From Neolewinella xylanilytica (GTDB lineage: Bacteria > Bacteroidota > Bacteroidia > Chitinophagales > Saprospiraceae), in the NCBI RefSeq assembly GCF_002934605.1, contig NZ_PTJC01000006.1, positions 1,240,001-1,304,000 of the forward strand: a stretch of DNA of 64,000 bases, read 5' to 3'. Positions 6,748-15,195 of the stretch are shown here, one piece after another. Each line of letters opens with the position of its first letter. Position 1 is the first letter of the stretch. A program made the position numbers and the translations under genes. Below the pieces are notes generated by a model. That model searched no databases and was not told the DNA's origin. It saw only the letters and a list, made by a program, of their open reading frames with translations.

Positions 6748-8928
6748 ATGCTGCTGAATGCACTGGAGTTATCGCTCCCCCTGACCGATCCGGTCGTCAA
6801 GTTTCTGCTGATTCTGCTTACGATTTTGCTGGCTCCTTTACTGCTGAACCGCATTCGGGTTCCCCAATTGCTGGGACTTATTGTTGCCGGGGCCGTCATC
6901 GGCCCCCACGGGCTGAACCTGATGGAACGCGACAGCGGCATCATCCTGTCGGGCACCGCCGGGCTCCTGTACATCATGTTCCTGGCCGGACTGGAGATCG
7001 ACTTGGCCGACTTCAAGAAAAACAGTACGAAAAGCGCGGTTTTCGGGCTCTACACCTTCCTCATCCCCATGGCGGTCGGTACCGCGGCCGGGGTCTACGT
7101 ACTTGGCTTCAGCTGGCCGACGGCCGTGCTGCTCGCCAGCATGTTCGCCTCGCACACCCTGATCGCGTACCCGATGATCAGCCGGATGGGCGTGGCGAAG
7201 AACCGGGCGGTGAATATCACGGTTGGCGGGACGGTGATCACCGATACGCTGGCGCTGCTGGTGCTGGCGGTGATCGTCGGTATGACCACCGGGGAGGTGG
7301 GCGTGGAGTTCTGGGTGCGCCTCACCCTAAGCATTCTAGTGTTCGGGCTCGTGGTGCTGTTCGGCTTTCCGGTTATCGGGCGCTGGTTTCTCAAGCGTTT
7401 CGACGACGGGGTGACCCAGTACGTCTTCGTACTGGCGATGGTCTTCCTCGGCGCGGTACTGGCGGAGCTGGCCGGGATCGAGCCGATCATCGGGGCCTTC
7501 CTCGCGGGCCTGGCCCTGAACCGGCTGATTCCCCTGACGAGTCCGCTGATGAACCGCATCGAATTCGTCGGTAACGCCATCTTCATCCCCTTCTTCCTGA
7601 TCGGGGTGGGGATGCTGATCGATTACCGGGCCTTCATCCAGGACCTGAACACCATCCGGGTCGCGGCGGTCATGACCGTCGTCGCGATCGGTACGAAATA
7701 CATTGCCGCCTGGCTTACCCAGCAAACCTACGGCTACACCGCGGACGAGCGTAGCCTCATCTTCGGACTGAGCAACGCCCAGGCGGCAGCCACGCTGGCG
7801 GCGGTACTGGTGGGCTACAATACCGTGATTGGCACGGCCGCCGGCGGAGAGCCGATTCGACTACTGAACGAAAACGTGCTGAACGGGACGATTCTCATGA
7901 TCCTGGTAACCTGCACGGTGGCCTCCCTAGTCGCCCAGCGGGGGGCGGCGAAGGTGCTGGCGCTTGAGGAAGCGGAAACCCCGGAAGTCGAGGAGGAAGC
8001 CACCGAACGCATCCTGATTCCGGTCAGCAACCGCGACACCGCCGAGGAACTGATCAACCTCGGCGTAACCCTCAAGCCCAAAACCCGCGGCCAACTCTAT
8101 GCCCTGAGCGTGATCGAGCAGGACCTGCAGGATACGGTGTCCGAATCCCGCGCCAGGAAAGTGCTGAACAAAGCCATCACCACGGCTTCCGGTGCCGACC
8201 ACGAAATGGTCGAACTGCTGCGCTACGACCTCAACGTGTCCAACGCCATCACCAGCGTGGTACGCGAAAACCGCATCAGCGATCTCATTCTCGGTCTCCA
8301 CGTCGGGAAGGGAATTTCCCGCTCCTTCCTGGGTAACCTGACGGAAGGTATTCTATCCCGCTGTAACACCACCACGTTGATCTACAAGCCCGTCCAGCCG
8401 TTCGCGACCATCAAGCGCCACCTGGTGATCTTCCCCGAGCGGGCCGAAGAAGAGCAGGGCTACGAGGTCTGCCTCGACCGGCTCTGGAACATCGCCAAAA
8501 ACAGCGGGGCCCGGATGGTCTTCTACGGCACCCTGGATACCCTGGAGCTGATCCGGGAACGGAACGTCCAGCTCCCCATCGACGCCGTTTTCGTGGACTT
8601 TGCCGACTGGGACGACTTCCTGATCCTCTCCCGCGACTTCACCGTCGATGACAACCTCATCCTCGTAATGAGCCGCGAGGATAGTCCATCCTACCACCGG
8701 AGTATGCGCAAGATCCCCGGCTACCTCAACAAGTACTTCACGACCAACAGCTTCATCCTGATCTACCCGATGCAGGAATGCGTGGTCGATACCCTTACGA
8801 CCAACCTGAAGGACCCGTCGTTTACGGCTCCGCTGCGCCACTTCCGGGGGGTAGGGAAGTCATTGTCCGACCGGCTGCGTAAGCGAGGGGGTGACCCGGG
8901 CCCGATTTTGGGGCCGGTGGGGGGGTAA
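6748..8928 (+). CDS. CPA2-type cation/H+ antiporter with C-terminal tandem universal-stress domains
   Basis: The product has 726 residues. Residues 1 to about 390 form a twelve-to-thirteen-helix Kef/NapA-like exchanger (PQLLGLIVAGAVIGPHGLNL; FLAGLEIDL; ASHTLIAYPMISRMG; VITDTLALL; GAFLAGLALNR). The Asp in the VITDTLALL helix is in the ion-binding region. Residues from about 410 carry two universal-stress-protein-like domains (RILIPVSNRDTAEELINLG and later HLVIFPERAEEE), a likely nucleotide or ligand sensor. Family members exchange Na+ or K+ for H+. A TTG 33 bp upstream could also start the protein; I prefer the ATG at 6748. Together with the rhodopsin, it could use or complement the Na+ gradient; this is inference. 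Confidence 0.85.
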   Translation: MLLNALELSLPLTDPVVKFLLILLTILLAPLLLNRIRVPQLLGLIVAGAVIGPHGLNLMERDSGIILSGTAGLLYIMFLAGLEIDLADFKKNSTKSAVFGLYTFLIPMAVGTAAGVYVLGFSWPTAVLLASMFASHTLIAYPMISRMGVAKNRAVNITVGGTVITDTLALLVLAVIVGMTTGEVGVEFWVRLTLSILVFGLVVLFGFPVIGRWFLKRFDDGVTQYVFVLAMVFLGAVLAELAGIEPIIGAFLAGLALNRLIPLTSPLMNRIEFVGNAIFIPFFLIGVGMLIDYRAFIQDLNTIRVAAVMTVVAIGTKYIAAWLTQQTYGYTADERSLIFGLSNAQAAATLAAVLVGYNTVIGTAAGGEPIRLLNENVLNGTILMILVTCTVASLVAQRGAAKVLALEEAETPEVEEEATERILIPVSNRDTAEELINLGVTLKPKTRGQLYALSVIEQDLQDTVSESRARKVLNKAITTASGADHEMVELLRYDLNVSNAITSVVRENRISDLILGLHVGKGISRSFLGNLTEGILSRCNTTTLIYKPVQPFATIKRHLVIFPERAEEEQGYEVCLDRLWNIAKNSGARMVFYGTLDTLELIRERNVQLPIDAVFVDFADWDDFLILSRDFTVDDNLILVMSREDSPSYHRSMRKIPGYLNKYFTTNSFILIYPMQECVVDTLTTNLKDPSFTAPLRHFRGVGKSLSDRLRKRGGDPGPILGPVGG

Positions 8929-8985
8929 GCTGGCGTCAGGGTATAAGAATCACGGGTGCCTCGGTAAATGCCCCGACAGACCGAC

Positions 8986-9539
8986 TCAAAAGCCAATCTG
9001 TACCCTCAAATCAAACCCGCCACCCGACGTTTTACTTTCCCCTTTTGGTGCGGTTCGTCTGAAGCCCAGACCCGCGGAAGCCTCCAGGATTAATTTGCCC
9101 AGCGGCCTTCTCAACCCCCAGCTCGGAATAACGGTAAAACCCGTCATCGGCCTGAGCGCGCCATTAGACTTTCCGATGAGGAATCCCGGGAGGAAGGTAG
9201 ATCGTACGGTAAGAAAATTCGCGCTGTTGCGGTACACCGACTTCCCCCGTACGAATCGCTTGTTGTAGTTGTAGTACCACCGTGGGCTCACCGTTCCCGC
9301 CAGGACCAGGCCAAATCCACTCACTTTCTGGCCGAAGGTCCTTTTGACATAACCCAGATTCAGCGCTATTTCCGACCGGACTACCAGACTACGGCCTACG
9401 GGCAACTCCACGTATTGCTCTAACCCTGGAAAGATGAGCCGGAGTTGGTTGCCGTAGAGAAATTGCGGTGTCCCTTCCTGACCCAAGCAGCACCAGAAAG
9501 ACTCCAGCAAATCAGCAGAAAAAGGACATGGTTTTTCAT
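8986..9539 (-). pseudogene. Outer-membrane beta-barrel protein with a frameshift at the signal-peptide junction
   Basis: An ATG at 9537-9539 opens a clear signal peptide (MKNHVLFLLICWSLSGAAW) that runs out of frame. The rest of the protein, about 165 residues beginning QEGTPQFLYGNQL and ending FDLRVQIGF, is in another frame down to the stop at 8986. Adding one base near 9481-9482 would read AAWAQEGTP, a perfect signal-peptidase site (Ala-Gln is common in Bacteroidota). The alternating hydrophobic strands and terminal Phe indicate an outer-membrane barrel of unknown function. The frameshift may be a real mutation, phase variation or a sequencing error. If only the downstream frame were used it would need a TTG start and have no export signal. 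Confidence 0.65.
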
Positions 9540-9796
9540 TCGCGTAAGCAGTTAAGAAAGTTGGAACCTAAGGGTGAGGAAGCCCGCGCGCCGAACACGA
9601 TCCTGAAACGAGCAGGCTATCGGCATTTGCCGAGCGTATTGGCGAGAAGGAAACGGGTGGAATGTACCCGGGGTAGACTTCCGCGGCAAAAACTGCCCGT
9701 ACCGCCGGCAAAAAAATGCGAGTGGAAACACGGGTGTATCAGAGGCGGGGTAGAGCGGCCGTACGACCTAAAGTGATCTATAACCGGGCCTAGCTC

Positions 9797-12172
9797 CTAC
9801 TGCACCGAAGGCGGTGGCGTCTCAATCCCCCAGTTTTTATTAGGCTGGCTGCCCATTGTGAATACGAGCCTTCCCCCCTGCATCAGTTCGTCGCGGTACA
9901 GCCAGCAGTTTTCCAGCGGCTCACCGTTCAGCTCGGCCGACTGCACGTAGACGTTTTCCTGCGAGGTGTTTTGGGCCTCGATGACCAGCGTTTTTCGGTT
10001 GCCTAGTTGAATGGTGGCCTTGGGGAACAGCGGGCTACCCAGCTGCACGATGGGCCGGGCGTCGGTGAAGCCCTTCACGTCGAACAGGCCCAGCGAGGAG
10101 AGCACGTACCACGCGCCGAGCTGCCCCTGGTCCTCGTCCTGGCCGTAGCCATAGCCGTGGATGGGCTCGGTGCCGTAAAAGGTGTCGCAGATCTGGCGGG
10201 TCCACTTTTGCGTGAGCCACGGCTTGCCCGAGAAATTGAACAGCCAGCTGATGTGCAGGCAGGGCTGGTTGCCGTGGTTGTAGATGGCCTTTATGCCGGC
10301 GAAGGCGTCGATCTCCTTGCCACCGCCGAAATCCGTTTTCGCGGAGGCCGTGAAGATGCTATCGAGGCGATCGTTGAAGGTCTCCCGCCCGAGGGCGGCA
10401 ACCAGGCCGGCCGGGTTGTGCGGCACGTAGAAGGTGTACTGCATGGCATTGCCCTCCTGGAAACCGCGCCACGGCTGGTAGGGGTCGAAGTTTTCCGCGA
10501 AGCTACCGTCGGCCAGCCGGGGCTGCATGAGCTGGTTTTCCGGATTCAGGATCTTTTGCCAGCCGTCGGAAAGCTGGATCAGCCGTGCGTAATCATCTTC
10601 CTTGCCCAGCGACTTCGCCATCTGGGCGGCGGCGAATGCGCTGAAGCTGTACTCCAAGGTGTGGGAGTTGGCGAAGTAGGCGCCGGTCGAATCCGTCCGG
10701 AACCATTCGCCTTCGTATTGCTCGTATTCCTGCTTGAAAGGGACGTAGCCGTAGTCGGTAAAGGCCTTTACGTCCATCTTCCCCGAGCCGAAATCGCGGT
10801 TGCGCCAGTGGAGCTCGTTGGCGCGCACGGCCTCGTACGCCAAATCCACGTCGTAGTTGCGGATGCCGGCCTGGTAGGCGGCCGCCACGGCAAGTCCCAC
10901 GAAATTGGTGCCGACCCCCGACACGTATTCGCTGTTGGCAAGTCCGTCGGCAAACCAGCCCTTATCCCGGTAGACCTGGAGCTGGGTATTCACGTAGTTG
11001 CCGTACCACTCGGGGTACGACAGGGCCCAGAGCTGGGTGATATTCCAGAAGCCGCCCCAGATGGCGTCGGTATTCATAAACTCGAAACCGGCGCCGGGAC
11101 CGCCTTCCGGCAACTGACCCGTTTGGCCGCCGTGCCGCGGATAGGCGCCGTTGACGTCGCTGGCGACGCCGCGCCCCAGCAGGGCGTGAAACAGGCCGGT
11201 GTAAAACTTGGTCTTGTCCTCCTCGTCGGGACTTTCGACCCGGATCTTGCCCAGTTCCCGCTCCCAGGTAGCCTGGGCGGCGGTACGCGCCCCGTCGAAG
11301 GTGAGGGTAGGGGCCTCGGCCAGCAGATTGGCTTTGGCATTGGCCACGGAGGTGTAGGAGAGGCCGACCTTCAGCTCGATCGTTTCCCCCGCCGCGGTTG
11401 CGTAGTTCAGGGCCAGGCCGGCACCCTTGCCGGTGGCCGTATCCGTACCGGACTGGGTACCCGCGGCGGTGAAGGCGTCCACGCTGTCTGGCGCCTTGCT
11501 GATCTCACCGAAGAAATACATATTCACCCGGCCCCCGGGGTCGTACGTATGCACGTATTTCGGGTAGGTGCTTACAAAGCCTTCCACGTGGGTGGCGTCC
11601 ACCATGCGGACGCTGGCGTCGACCACCTCGCCGCTTTCCCCCTGGACGTTGCCGATGTCGAGCAGGACGTGGGCCTGGTCGCTCGCCGGAAAGGTGTACC
11701 GGTGAAAGCCCACCCGCTTGGTGGCCGTTAGCTCGGCCGTGATGGCGTAATCGTCGAGCCGCACGCGGTAGTAGCCGGGTTCGGCCACCTGGTTGGCACG
11801 GTCGAAGCGGGAGCGGTAGCCGCCGTCGGGATCCTCCAGGTCGCCGGGCGTTACCTGCAATTCGCCGGTCGTGGGCATAAAACTCACCCCGCCCACCTGC
11901 CACTCGTGGAAGTGGACGAAGCCCTCGATGGAGTTTTGCCGGGTGTCGTAGCCCACGGCTTCCCAGCCGGAAGCGTTGCCGTAGTGGGCGTTGGTGGCGG
12001 GCGCCAGCTTGGCCATGCCGTAGGGTACCGCCGCCGGGGTGTAAAAGAACCAGCGGCTGTGGGCGGTGCCGATGTCGGGGTTAACGTACTGCAGTAGACG
12101 CTGGGCGCGGGATTCCGAAGCAACCAGCAGCCAACCCAGGACCAGTAGATTTACGGTAACGGAAAATTTCAT
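9797..12172 (-). CDS. GH92-family glycoside hydrolase (alpha-mannosidase-like), divergent
   Basis: The product has 791 residues with a Sec signal peptide (MKFSVTVNLLVLGWLLVASESRA, cleaved before QRLLQ). The mature start YVNPDIGTAHSRWFFYTPAAVPYGMAKLAP, then GYDTRQNSIEGFVHFHE, then NTDAIWGGFWNITQLWALSYPEW, are hallmarks of GH92, a Ca2+-dependent family of exo-alpha-mannosidases. The C-terminal active-site region reads YGYGQDEDQGQLGAWYVLSSLGLF where typical members have Pro-Gly-Asn-Asp-Asp before Gly-Gln, so the enzyme is divergent and its specificity may differ. The ATG at 12172 gives the signal peptide at the N-terminus; upstream codons (to 12346) look non-coding. It is monocistronic, without SusC/D partners. 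Confidence 0.88.
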   Translation of the reverse strand: MKFSVTVNLLVLGWLLVASESRAQRLLQYVNPDIGTAHSRWFFYTPAAVPYGMAKLAPATNAHYGNASGWEAVGYDTRQNSIEGFVHFHEWQVGGVSFMPTTGELQVTPGDLEDPDGGYRSRFDRANQVAEPGYYRVRLDDYAITAELTATKRVGFHRYTFPASDQAHVLLDIGNVQGESGEVVDASVRMVDATHVEGFVSTYPKYVHTYDPGGRVNMYFFGEISKAPDSVDAFTAAGTQSGTDTATGKGAGLALNYATAAGETIELKVGLSYTSVANAKANLLAEAPTLTFDGARTAAQATWERELGKIRVESPDEEDKTKFYTGLFHALLGRGVASDVNGAYPRHGGQTGQLPEGGPGAGFEFMNTDAIWGGFWNITQLWALSYPEWYGNYVNTQLQVYRDKGWFADGLANSEYVSGVGTNFVGLAVAAAYQAGIRNYDVDLAYEAVRANELHWRNRDFGSGKMDVKAFTDYGYVPFKQEYEQYEGEWFRTDSTGAYFANSHTLEYSFSAFAAAQMAKSLGKEDDYARLIQLSDGWQKILNPENQLMQPRLADGSFAENFDPYQPWRGFQEGNAMQYTFYVPHNPAGLVAALGRETFNDRLDSIFTASAKTDFGGGKEIDAFAGIKAIYNHGNQPCLHISWLFNFSGKPWLTQKWTRQICDTFYGTEPIHGYGYGQDEDQGQLGAWYVLSSLGLFDVKGFTDARPIVQLGSPLFPKATIQLGNRKTLVIEAQNTSQENVYVQSAELNGEPLENCWLYRDELMQGGRLVFTMGSQPNKNWGIETPPPSVQ

Positions 12173-12605
12173 GATCTGATGTTTAGGACGGGAAGCACTG
12201 ACAGAAAGCGTAAACACCCCAAGCGAAGCCGATAGGGGACAGCAAAATAGGAAACGGGCCCGTAGCCGGTCACCCGCTTCCGTCGGAAAGGAGAGCGGCG
12301 ATCGAGCCCCGCGCGACCTGTTCATAGAGATGGCCGGATTATCCACCCCGGTGTCGATGCACCATCGGTGGCGATCGGACGACAGCTCCGGACGCCGTCA
12401 GGCCCACCTCCGCGGCAGCAAAGGGGAGCGGGGTCGGTTACCCCGGTTCGTAGGTGTAGCCTCCAGCCACTCCACCGCTTCTGACAGCGCATCCTCGGTT
12501 GTCAGGGCTTCCTAGCCTTCGACCACAGCCGGGAGCGGCGGCTACGGGGTATGCCGGGCTACGAATGGTTTCGTGCGGCGGATTGCACTGCGGTTAACCA
12601 TCGGG

Positions 12606-12620
12606 GCGACGGAGCGCGGG
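12606..12620. repeat. 15-bp extragenic repeat, copy 3 (one mismatch)
   Basis: Complement reads CCCGCGCTCCGTCGC, 14 of 15 matches to the consensus, 43 bp upstream of the trkH start. Confidence 0.6.
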
Positions 12621-12644
12621 AGAAACGATCGGCCCGGCATTGTG

Positions 12645-12652
12645 TAGTTTTG
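12645..12652 (+). promoter_or_regulatory. Bacteroidota-type -7 promoter element before trkH
   Basis: TAGTTTTG fits the TAnnTTTG consensus and lies 10 bp before the ATG, implying a very short leader. No clear TTG is seen at the -33 position. Confidence 0.4.
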
Positions 12653-12662
12653 CGCCGATCGT

Positions 12663-14411
12663 ATGCACTTCAACCGGCAATTCCTTTACCGCACCGCCCT
12701 CTGGGCCAGCCTCCTCGGCGTAGCCGCCTTCGTAGTCGACTTCGGATTCGACCAGACCCGGCTCACCCAGCAGATCTTCGACGGCTTTTACTTCCTGGTG
12801 ATTGCCCTCGGACTGGCCAGTACCTTCTTCCGCTACTTCGGCAACAGCAGCCTGCTCCAGCGACGGGTGTTTGCCTTCGATGCGCTGTCCGTGGGCTATA
12901 CTTTGTACATATTCTACATGTACCTCTTCGTTGGCCAGGCCTTCGAAACCGACCTGATCCTGGAGAACCCCGTTTGGGTGGTCGCCGCGGTGATCCTCAC
13001 CTTTTTCCGGGAGTTCTTTTCGCTGCGGCTTAGCCTGAACCAGACGTATCTGAACCCGGCCCAGCTCTTCATTTTCAGCTTTTTGGCGATCATTTTCACC
13101 GGTAGCCTGCTGCTAATGTTGCCCAACGCCGCCAACCAGCCGATCTCCTTCCTGGACGCCCTGTTCACCTCCACCAGCGCGGTCTGCGTGACCGGGCTGA
13201 TCGTAGTGGATACCGCCACTTTTTTCACCCGCTTCGGGCAGTCGATCATTTTAGTTCTGATTCAGGTGGGCGGACTCGGTATCCTCACCTTCGCCAGCTA
13301 CTTCAGTTACTTCTTCAAGGGGGCCTCGACCTACGAGAACCAGCTTACGATCAGCGAGATGACGAATTCCGACAAGATCGGCGAAGTCTTCCAAACCCTG
13401 AAGCAAATCCTCCTGATCACCCTGACCGTGGAGGCGGTCTCCGCCTTTTTTATCTTTCTGAGTTTGGGGGGCGGAACGTTTCCCTCCTTCGTCGAGCGGG
13501 CCTATTTTTCCGTCTTTCACGCAGTTTCGGCCTTCTGCAACGCGGGTTTCTCCACCCTGAGCAATGGCCTGTACGAGGAGCCCTTTCGGGTCAATTACGG
13601 CATGCAGCTGATCATCATCGCCACCTTCGTGCTCGGCGGACTCGGCTTTCCCATCGTGGTGAATTTGCTGAAGTATTTCCGCTATAAGCTGGCGCAACTG
13701 CTCTTTCGCCGCACCGATCCCGTTCGCCACCGGCCGTGGCTGCTGAATCTCAACAGCCGGATCAACCTGGTCACCACCGCCAGCTTATTTACGATCGGGT
13801 TTCTGGCATACTTTATTTTGGAGTACGACGCGACCCTGGCCGATCGCACTCCCTTCGGTAAAGTAGTGACGGCGCTTTTCGGAGGTGCCACTCCTCGAAC
13901 CGCCGGCTTCAATACCGTCGACATGACGGCCCTCACCTTTCCGACCGTCATGCTGACTTACCTGCTGATGTGGATCGGTGCCTCGCCGGCCTCCACCGGC
14001 GGCGGCATCAAGACCAGCACGATCGCGATCGCCGTTCTCAACTTTTTCAGCCTGGCGAAGGGCAAGGAAAGGATCGAGGTGTTCCGACGGGAGATCGCCG
14101 GTATCTCCGTCAAACGGGCCTTCGCCACCATCTCGCTTTCCCTGCTGGTCATCGGACTGGCGATCCTGCTCATCGCGATCTTCGACCCGGAGAAAAACTT
14201 GATCAACATCGGCTTCGAGTGCTTTTCGGCCTACAGTACGGTGGGGCTGAGCCTGGGTATCACGGGGCAGTTGTCGGCCCAAAGCAAGCTGGTCATCATC
14301 GCGGTCATGTTCATCGGTCGGGTGAGCATGTTGTCCATTCTCATCGCCACCTTCCGCAAAACCCGGCACAAGAACTATCGGTACCCCACGGAGGAATTAA
14401 CGATCAACTAG
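12663..14411 (+). CDS. trkH: TrkH-family K+ uptake channel subunit with extended N-terminus
   Basis: This 582-residue protein contains the four-repeat K+ channel core from about residue 135, with filter segments SAVCVTGLIV, SAFCNAGFST, PRTAGFNTVD and SAYSTVGLSL and the ASPASTGGGIKTST motif. The first about 130 residues form four to five additional hydrophobic helices, longer than classic KtrB (about 450). The trkA gene starts 6 bp after the stop, so the two form an operon and probably a Ktr/Trk complex that imports K+ driven by the membrane potential or Na+. A Bacteroidota-like -7 box precedes it. Confidence 0.9.
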   Translation: MHFNRQFLYRTALWASLLGVAAFVVDFGFDQTRLTQQIFDGFYFLVIALGLASTFFRYFGNSSLLQRRVFAFDALSVGYTLYIFYMYLFVGQAFETDLILENPVWVVAAVILTFFREFFSLRLSLNQTYLNPAQLFIFSFLAIIFTGSLLLMLPNAANQPISFLDALFTSTSAVCVTGLIVVDTATFFTRFGQSIILVLIQVGGLGILTFASYFSYFFKGASTYENQLTISEMTNSDKIGEVFQTLKQILLITLTVEAVSAFFIFLSLGGGTFPSFVERAYFSVFHAVSAFCNAGFSTLSNGLYEEPFRVNYGMQLIIIATFVLGGLGFPIVVNLLKYFRYKLAQLLFRRTDPVRHRPWLLNLNSRINLVTTASLFTIGFLAYFILEYDATLADRTPFGKVVTALFGGATPRTAGFNTVDMTALTFPTVMLTYLLMWIGASPASTGGGIKTSTIAIAVLNFFSLAKGKERIEVFRREIAGISVKRAFATISLSLLVIGLAILLIAIFDPEKNLINIGFECFSAYSTVGLSLGITGQLSAQSKLVIIAVMFIGRVSMLSILIATFRKTRHKNYRYPTEELTIN

Positions 14412-14417
14412 CACGAA

Positions 14418-15101
14418 ATGAAGTACATCATCGTAGGCCTGGGGAATTTCGGCTCCTCCCTGGGCGAAAAATTAACGGCCCTCGGTCACGAGGTCATCGG
14501 CATTGACAACAGCATGACGAAGGTGGACCTGTACAAGGAAAAGCTTTCGCACACCATCCGTATCGATGCCATGGACGAAATCACCGTTTCCGGTCTCCCC
14601 CTGCGCGATACGGACGTGGTGGTCATCGCCATCGGCGAAAACCAGGGTGCCAATATCATGGCCACGGCCCTGTTTAAGAACCTCCAGGCCAAGCGCCTGA
14701 TCAGCCGGGCCATCAACCCCCTGCACCAACGCGTGCTGGAAGCGATCGGCGTGGACGAGATCGTGCACCCCGAAGAAGAAACCGCGGAGCGATGGGCCAA
14801 GAAGCTCTGCATGACCAACGTGGTGGACTCCTTCGAGCTGAGTGAGGACTTCAGCATCGTGGAAGTGAAGGTGCCGGAAGAGCTCGTGGGCAAACGGATC
14901 GGGGAGATCGAGTTCCGCAACAAGTTCAACTTGCTGGTGCTGACGACCATTAAACGCACCGAGGTGAAGGCGCTACTGGGCAAAAAACGTCAGGAAGACA
15001 CCGTTCAGGGCGTGGCCGGTCCCAACGTGCTACTCGAGGAAGGGGACATCGTCGTCATCTTCGGCGCGAAGCGGGATCTGCGCCGGTTCACGAACGAGTG
15101 A
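14418..15101 (+). CDS. trkA: TrkA/KtrA regulatory subunit of K+ uptake
   Basis: The product has 227 residues: a RCK_N Rossmann domain (IIVGLGNFGSSLGEKL, then the acidic nucleotide-binding residue in VIGIDN) and a C-terminal RCK_C domain from about residue 140. Such proteins form an octameric ring under the TrkH/KtrB channel and gate it in response to ATP/ADP, NAD(H) or cyclic di-AMP. It is coupled to the trkH gene upstream (6-bp gap). The single RCK pair makes it KtrA-like rather than the double-length E. coli TrkA. Confidence 0.92.
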   Translation: MKYIIVGLGNFGSSLGEKLTALGHEVIGIDNSMTKVDLYKEKLSHTIRIDAMDEITVSGLPLRDTDVVVIAIGENQGANIMATALFKNLQAKRLISRAINPLHQRVLEAIGVDEIVHPEEETAERWAKKLCMTNVVDSFELSEDFSIVEVKVPEELVGKRIGEIEFRNKFNLLVLTTIKRTEVKALLGKKRQEDTVQGVAGPNVLLEEGDIVVIFGAKRDLRRFTNE

Positions 15102-15162
15102 TGGCGGGCATCGAGGGGCGCGACGGTCGGTAACGGCGTTCCGGTTGGCTACGGACGGTTCA

Positions 15163-15177
15163 CCCGCGCTCCGGCGC
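15163..15177. repeat. 15-bp extragenic repeat, copy 4
   Basis: Exact CCCGCGCTCCGGCGC in the 94-bp gap between the converging trkA and histidine kinase genes. Confidence 0.8.
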
Positions 15178-15195
15178 CCGGATTATCGGTTCGTT

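Larger units (their letters stand above)
12173..12662. other. Intergenic region between GH92 gene and the trkH-trkA pair
   Basis: In these 490 bp I see no protein-like ORF. It must hold the divergent promoters, and it contains a near-match copy of the 15-bp repeat at 12606-12620 and a TAGTTTTG element before trkH. Confidence 0.6.

Noticed and set aside
10007-11731. A 574-codon open frame on the plus strand
   Set aside because: It lies entirely antisense to the GH92 gene; its Gly/Val/Leu-rich low-complexity composition is typical of the complement of GC-rich coding DNA.
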